Of a stretch of DNA of 64,000 bases, positions 59,431 through 64,000 are shown in pieces; position 1 is the first letter of the stretch; each line of letters opens with the position of its first letter. Below the pieces are notes generated by a model that did not search any database, was not told the origin of the DNA, and saw only the letters and a program-made list of their open reading frames with translations. The translations under genes and the position numbers were made by a program. The DNA comes from Gracilimonas halophila. Lineage in GTDB: Bacteria > Bacteroidota > Rhodothermia > Balneolales > Balneolaceae. The DNA is taken from positions 62,001 to 126,000 of the forward strand of contig NZ_JBHULI010000022.1 in NCBI RefSeq assembly GCF_042684365.1. Reading direction: 5' to 3'.

Positions 59431-62400
59431 ATGCAACGATTACTACTGTTTATATGTGTTCTTGGAACATTTCTTTTCACAATCTTGGGATCAGCCCAAG
59501 CACAACAACGTACTATTACAGGTACGGTAACGGAAGCGGAAACCAATGAACCCCTTCCAGGTGTTAACGTATTTGTCAATAATACAAACATAGGTACGTC
59601 TACAAACGAGAATGGGGGGTATTCTCTTTCAAGAGTACCTGCAGATGCTGACTCTTTGATTTTTTCATTTGTTGGTTTCCAGCGTTTAGCCGTATCTATT
59701 GGCAGCCGTTCTGAAATAAATGTAACACTTCAACCCACGATTCAGTCATTAAGTGATGTGGTGGTTACATCTTTTGGAATTGAGCAAGAGCGAAAAGAAC
59801 TGGGATATTCTACCCAGCAAATCGACAGCGAAAACTTAACCGTCGGCAATCAAACAAATATGGTGAATGCTTTGAGTGGAAAAGTTTCAGGTGTAGAAAT
59901 TACCAATACAGGAGGTGCTCCCGGACGGAGTTCCCGCATTGTAATACGTGGGGTAAACTCCTTGGATCCCGGCGCAAATAATCAGCCATTGTTTGTTGTT
60001 GATGGTGTGCCGATTGATAACTCTACCATTGAGTCTTCCGGAACACCTCGCGGAATGAGTAATCGTGCTGCAGACCTTAACCCAAATGATATAAAATCAG
60101 TAAATATTCTTAAAGGATCGGCCGCAACAGCACTTTACGGAGTAAGAGCTGCTAATGGTGCGGTGATTATTACGACAAAGAGAGGGCAAGCCGGTGAAAC
60201 GCAGATCAATTTGAACAGTACCGTAGGGTTCGATCGTATTAATGCCTATCCTGAATTTCAGGAAGTTTACGGGCAAGGTTTTTCATTCCAGCATCAGCCG
60301 GAAAGTTTTTGGCCTAACTGGGGGGCAAAAATTGAAGATGTACGCGAAAATATTAATCCTGACTGGCAGTATTACGATATATGGCGTGATGCTGCACAAA
60401 CAGGGGTACAGCTCGATAATTCAATAAATGTATCCGGTGGTAATGAAAACGCAACTTACTATGCATCAGTTTCAAACCTTCAGCATGAAGGTGTACTGCC
60501 TTATGGAAATTGGGACAGGACGTCAGTAAGATTATCCGGAGACATTTCTCCCCGAGAAAACCTCACGGTTCGAGCATCAGCAAATTATATAAATTCCGGC
60601 GGAAATCGTGTTTTAGGTGATCGTTTCATGGAATCCATGATGTATTGGGCTCCAACCAAGGATGTTACCAATTTTGAAAAAGAAAATGGTACCATGCGTG
60701 GTTATTATAATAATGAAGGTTCTGGGAATAACCCGATATATCAGGCTAAACATTGGACTTATGAAGATGATGTAAACCGAATGGTGGGAAATGTGACTTT
60801 AAATTACAATCCTACAGAATGGTTTAATGTACTATATACACTTGGATCAGATTATTATAGTGATCAGCGTACCGAAATTATTCCCGGTCCCAGAGGAGTG
60901 GAGAATGAAAATGTAGTAAGCAGTACAGGTGCAATAGAAGAAACCCGCATAAACAGCCGTGACCTTAATTCAACATTGAATCTTACTTTTAGAAAGGATG
61001 TGACGGAAAAAGTAAGTACCAGGCTTCGTGTAGGTAACGACATATTTGATAGAAGCTTTAATAATGTAGTTTCTACTGGAAGTGATTTTGTAACCCCGCT
61101 TTTCTATCATCTGAGTAACGTAAGGGACATCTCCTTAAGTCAGACTATTCGTCAGCGTCGTCTTATAGGTGCTTATGGTGACTTGATGATTGATTATGAT
61201 AATTTCCTTTATTTAAACCTGACAGGCCGTAACGATTGGTCATCAACTTTACCGGAAGATAACCGATCCTTCTTTTACCCATCCGCAAATATTGGGTTTA
61301 CCTTCAGTGACATAATGGATCTCCCGGATTATGTTACTTACGGAAAATTGAGAACTTCTTATTCTGTGGTAGGTAAAGATGCTCCCGTTTATGCAACAAG
61401 TAATACTTATAACACCCCTAGCCAATTTCCTTTAGGTGGTCAGGTAGGCTTTACTCGTTCTAATATTCGGGGTAGTGCTGACCTTAAACCGGAACAAACA
61501 ACGACTCTTGAATTAGGTACTGATTTAAGGTTTTTGGATAATAGACTTAGATTTGACTTTACCTGGTATAAATCAAACAGTAGAGACCAAATATTTGATG
61601 TGCCAATTTCTAATGCAACCGGATATACCCGAATAATTACTAATGCCGGTGAAATTGAAAACAAAGGAATTGAGTTACAAATAGAAGGTCGACCTGTACA
61701 GACACGTGATTTTGTTTGGGATGTGGCAGTTAACTACAGTCAAAACAGAAGTGAAGTGGTTGAAATAGCAGAAGGCATTAATCAGATTTTACTGGGTTCC
61801 TCATATGGTTATGCCGGTAGTTCTGCTTCAATTCAACTTACCGAAGGTGATCCATTTGGTAATATATATGGCCGAAGCTATGAGCGATATTATGAATCAG
61901 GTGAACCGGAAGACAATATTTATCTTGATGAAGATCGCCCAATCGTTATTGGCGATGATGGTTTCCCTGTAGTTAATACGGATCAGAAAGTATTAGGGAA
62001 TACACAGCCAGACTGGATTGGAAGCATTCGAAACGATTTTTCCTACAAAAATTTCAATATTTCCTTTTTGATTGATGCCAAGTGGGGACAAGATGTTTAT
62101 AGTCAGTATGATAACTTCTTTACTGCCTTTGGAATCACAAAAAATACTCTGAATAGAGAAGATTACCATGTTTTTGAAGGTGTTACCGCTGATGGTCAGC
62201 CAAATACTCAGGAGGTATGGCTTGGTCAGGGGTTAGACCCTGAAGGCCGGATTGATCCGGGAACAGGTTCAGTTAGAGATTATGGAGCAGGGTATCATCG
62301 AAATGTGAAGCGAGGCTCAACCGAAGAATTTGTTCTTGATGCTTCTTATATCAAGTTGCGAAATATTCGGTTAGCTTATTCATTGCCACAGGATCTAGTC

Positions 62401-62586
62401 ACTGATTTAGGGCTTCGCAGGGTTACGCTGTCTACTACGGCCACTAATATTATACTTTATACTCCTTTTAGCGGGTTTGACCCCGAATCACGTGCCGGAG
62501 GTGCTTCAACTAACGCACAAGGCTTTACTGCATTGGACTACCCCGGCGTGGCCAGTTTCTTTTTCTCGGTTAACCTTTCTCTATAA
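59431..62586 (+). CDS. SusC/RagA-family TonB-linked outer-membrane protein
   Basis: 1051-aa TonB-dependent receptor that imports large nutrients (glycans, peptides) together with its SusD partner. A signal peptide (LLLFICVLGTFLFTILGSAQAQ) is followed by a carboxypeptidase-D-like domain (about 28-105, ITGTVTEAETNEPLPGVNVFV) and the plug (about 110-225: VVVTSFGIEQERKELGYS, IRGVNSL, PLFVVDGVPIDN, NVLKG-like NILKGSAATALYG, AANGAVIITTKRG). The barrel ends in an aromatic strand (VASFFFSVNLSL). The next gene, 20 bp downstream, encodes SusD. The substrate is not predictable here, as no hydrolase is adjacent inside the window. Confidence 0.96.
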   Translation: MQRLLLFICVLGTFLFTILGSAQAQQRTITGTVTEAETNEPLPGVNVFVNNTNIGTSTNENGGYSLSRVPADADSLIFSFVGFQRLAVSIGSRSEINVTLQPTIQSLSDVVVTSFGIEQERKELGYSTQQIDSENLTVGNQTNMVNALSGKVSGVEITNTGGAPGRSSRIVIRGVNSLDPGANNQPLFVVDGVPIDNSTIESSGTPRGMSNRAADLNPNDIKSVNILKGSAATALYGVRAANGAVIITTKRGQAGETQINLNSTVGFDRINAYPEFQEVYGQGFSFQHQPESFWPNWGAKIEDVRENINPDWQYYDIWRDAAQTGVQLDNSINVSGGNENATYYASVSNLQHEGVLPYGNWDRTSVRLSGDISPRENLTVRASANYINSGGNRVLGDRFMESMMYWAPTKDVTNFEKENGTMRGYYNNEGSGNNPIYQAKHWTYEDDVNRMVGNVTLNYNPTEWFNVLYTLGSDYYSDQRTEIIPGPRGVENENVVSSTGAIEETRINSRDLNSTLNLTFRKDVTEKVSTRLRVGNDIFDRSFNNVVSTGSDFVTPLFYHLSNVRDISLSQTIRQRRLIGAYGDLMIDYDNFLYLNLTGRNDWSSTLPEDNRSFFYPSANIGFTFSDIMDLPDYVTYGKLRTSYSVVGKDAPVYATSNTYNTPSQFPLGGQVGFTRSNIRGSADLKPEQTTTLELGTDLRFLDNRLRFDFTWYKSNSRDQIFDVPISNATGYTRIITNAGEIENKGIELQIEGRPVQTRDFVWDVAVNYSQNRSEVVEIAEGINQILLGSSYGYAGSSASIQLTEGDPFGNIYGRSYERYYESGEPEDNIYLDEDRPIVIGDDGFPVVNTDQKVLGNTQPDWIGSIRNDFSYKNFNISFLIDAKWGQDVYSQYDNFFTAFGITKNTLNREDYHVFEGVTADGQPNTQEVWLGQGLDPEGRIDPGTGSVRDYGAGYHRNVKRGSTEEFVLDASYIKLRNIRLAYSLPQDLVTDLGLRRVTLSTTATNIILYTPFSGFDPESRAGGASTNAQGFTALDYPGVASFFFSVNLSL

Positions 62587-62606
62587 ACATAAAACAGGAT
62601 AAACCA

Positions 62607-64000
62607 ATGAAGATATTTTCTAAACAAATTCTGATTTTTTGTATCACAACGGTATTCTTTTTAACCGGATGTGAGGGATTTCTCGATATTAATGATGATC
62701 CAAATAATCCTACAGAAGCTCCGCCACAGGGGCTGATGACAAATGTAACCTATGAGACTGCCCAAAACATGTATCGAATGGGGAGTATAACTTCCTATTA
62801 TGTACAGTATCTGGCTTCTCCTAATCAAGCGAGTGCAACAGATGTGCATGAAGCTGTAAGCTATGGAAATCAGTGGTATCGATTATACGATGTCATGACT
62901 GATCTTACTGATTTAGAGGTTCTGGCAGAGGAAGAAGGTGCTACTCAGTATGTAGGAATAGCCAAAATTCTTAAAGCATTAAACCTGGCTACCTTAGTTG
63001 ATGCCTGGGGAGATGCTCCCTATTCACAGGCATTTTATGCTGAAACACTGAATCCAGAGTATGACAGTCAGGAAAATCTCTATAATGAAGTTTTTACTCT
63101 ATTGGAGGATGGATTGACTGAGCTTCAGGCAGGTAATTCTACGATTGTTGCCGGAAATGAAGATTTCATTTATGGCGGCGATATTACCAGGTGGGAACGG
63201 TTAGCTTATATGCTTCAGGCACGTTACCTGAATCATTACAGCAAACAAGCATCATACGTCCCTGATGCCGTTCTTGCAGCATTAGATAACGGCTTTCAAA
63301 GTAATGCTGACGATGCACAAGTAACCTATTATGAAGAGGAGGTAAACCCCTGGGCTTCCGTTGCAATTGCCAATGCCGGATTGATACTCGGTGGTTGGAT
63401 GTCAGAGCAAATAGTCGACCATATGAATGGCACTACTTACGGAGTGATAGATCCTCGTATCGAAACGTTTATGAGTACAAATGATGATGATGATTACGTC
63501 GGAGTTACTAATGGTGCAGGCCGAGGTAATGCACCCGAACAAGGCGCTTTCTCGGTGTTAACGACGGATGATTTTTATTCGGCACAGACTGCACCGGTTG
63601 TTATTGCTTCTTATGCCGAACAAAAATTCATAGAAGCAGAAGCTGCTTTGAGGGCAACTCCATCTCAAACAACGCGTGCCTATCAAGCTTATATGGATGG
63701 CATTGAAGCTCATATGGATAAAGTAGGTGTGGCTGAAGCGGATAAGCAGTTATATATGAATAATCCTGTTGTAGATGTTGGGGAACTTAACCTGACTATT
63801 GATCATATTATGAAAGAAAAGTATGTGGCAATGTTCCTTCATCCTGAGTCGTGGGTGGATGCGCGGCGTCACGATTACTCTTATAATGATATGATTCCTC
63901 CGGCTAACAGTGCACTTGGAGGAGATTGGGTCAGGCGTTTTATTTATCCTGAGTCAGAAACTCAGCGGAACGGCGAAAATGTACCGAGTATAACCCAGAC
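62607..64000 (+). CDS. SusD/RagB-family nutrient-binding lipoprotein, 3'-truncated
   Basis: The gene starts at ATG 62607 and runs open to the window edge (about 464 codons visible). The lipoprotein signal is MKIFSKQILIFCITTVFFLTGC (lipobox LTGC). The mature start CEGFLDINDDPNNPTEAP is the usual SusD beginning. TPR-like helices carry LVDAWGDAPYSQAF and WERLAYMLQARYLNHYSK; the later part has YAEQKFIEAEAALR and HPESWVDARRHDY. It works as the surface lid of the SusC channel encoded 20 bp upstream. The last 20-60 residues probably lie beyond the window. Confidence 0.93.
   Translation, partial: MKIFSKQILIFCITTVFFLTGCEGFLDINDDPNNPTEAPPQGLMTNVTYETAQNMYRMGSITSYYVQYLASPNQASATDVHEAVSYGNQWYRLYDVMTDLTDLEVLAEEEGATQYVGIAKILKALNLATLVDAWGDAPYSQAFYAETLNPEYDSQENLYNEVFTLLEDGLTELQAGNSTIVAGNEDFIYGGDITRWERLAYMLQARYLNHYSKQASYVPDAVLAALDNGFQSNADDAQVTYYEEEVNPWASVAIANAGLILGGWMSEQIVDHMNGTTYGVIDPRIETFMSTNDDDDYVGVTNGAGRGNAPEQGAFSVLTTDDFYSAQTAPVVIASYAEQKFIEAEAALRATPSQTTRAYQAYMDGIEAHMDKVGVAEADKQLYMNNPVVDVGELNLTIDHIMKEKYVAMFLHPESWVDARRHDYSYNDMIPPANSALGGDWVRRFIYPESETQRNGENVPSITQ

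Noticed and set aside
1..64000. CRISPR arrays, prophage, insertion sequences or RNA genes
   Set aside because: No regularly spaced direct repeats, no transposase, integrase or phage structural genes, and no tRNA or rRNA sequence were recognised.

Overview
The window looks like a chromosomal segment of a marine-type heterotroph in or near Balneolota/Bacteroidota. Three things suggest this: a SusC/SusD-type outer-membrane uptake pair, M56 peptidases fused to TonB C-terminal domains, and mostly weak Shine-Dalgarno sequences. It is gene-dense, AT-leaning DNA. I see no rRNA, tRNA, CRISPR array, transposase or phage gene. The species assignment is inference, since no marker gene is present.

Layout. 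1-4.9 kb: a 5'-truncated S9 peptidase, a penicillin-acylase-family hydrolase and a stand-alone response regulator. 4.9-17.4 kb (minus strand): an MscS-type channel, an NfeD/slipin pair with overlapping genes, ABC export components (FtsX/MacB permease, LolD-type ATPase), a serine hydrolase and an M20 peptidase. This part also holds a broken locus in which a DNA-alkylation-repeat gene is fused to the C-terminal half of an ABC permease. 17.5-20.8 kb: a beta-propeller amidohydrolase. 20.8-32.9 kb (minus): a large aerobic phenylacetate (paa) cluster in transcription order paaA-B-C-D, a small secreted protein, paaG, a DUF4260 gene, paaH, paaI, paaJ, paaY, paaZ and an enoyl-CoA hydratase. Divergent from it, 33.0-35.4 kb carries hpd and hmgA for tyrosine/homogentisate breakdown. 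35.6-41.6 kb: DUF305 and LVIVD lipoproteins, an M24 peptidase and an acyl-CoA ligase. 41.7-49 kb: fatty-acid oxidation (hotdog thioesterase, FadD, FadN-type bifunctional enzyme, thiolase, dienoyl-CoA reductase-like SDR). 49-53 kb: small membrane proteins, a Gfo/Idh oxidoreductase, PspC and a BlaI/BlaR1-type pair. 53-59 kb: an FeS-type photolyase, two membrane proteins (one frameshifted), a class II photolyase and RarA. 59.4-64 kb: SusC and the 5' part of SusD.

How the genes fit together. The ring-1,2-epoxidase subunits PaaA-D, isomerase PaaG, ring-opening PaaZ and beta-oxidation enzymes PaaH/PaaJ would take phenylacetyl-CoA to acetyl-CoA and succinyl-CoA. Hpd/HmgA handle the tyrosine branch and the fad genes handle ordinary fatty acids. 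The reductase PaaE, the ligase PaaK and a paa regulator are not in the window.

The most notable signal is between genes. Most spacers in the paa cluster, and several elsewhere, hold inverted repeats. In three of them (paaJ/paaY, paaI/paaJ, fadN/fadA) the repeats enclose a small four-helix-bundle gene of the 23S-rRNA-intervening-sequence (S23/IVP) family and fill the space from stop codon to start codon. I read these as candidate intercistronic IVS-like elements. Two further oddities are the chimeric alkylation-repeat/permease locus (about 15.7-17.4 kb) and a frameshift caused by a 10-bp tandem duplication at 54.85 kb.
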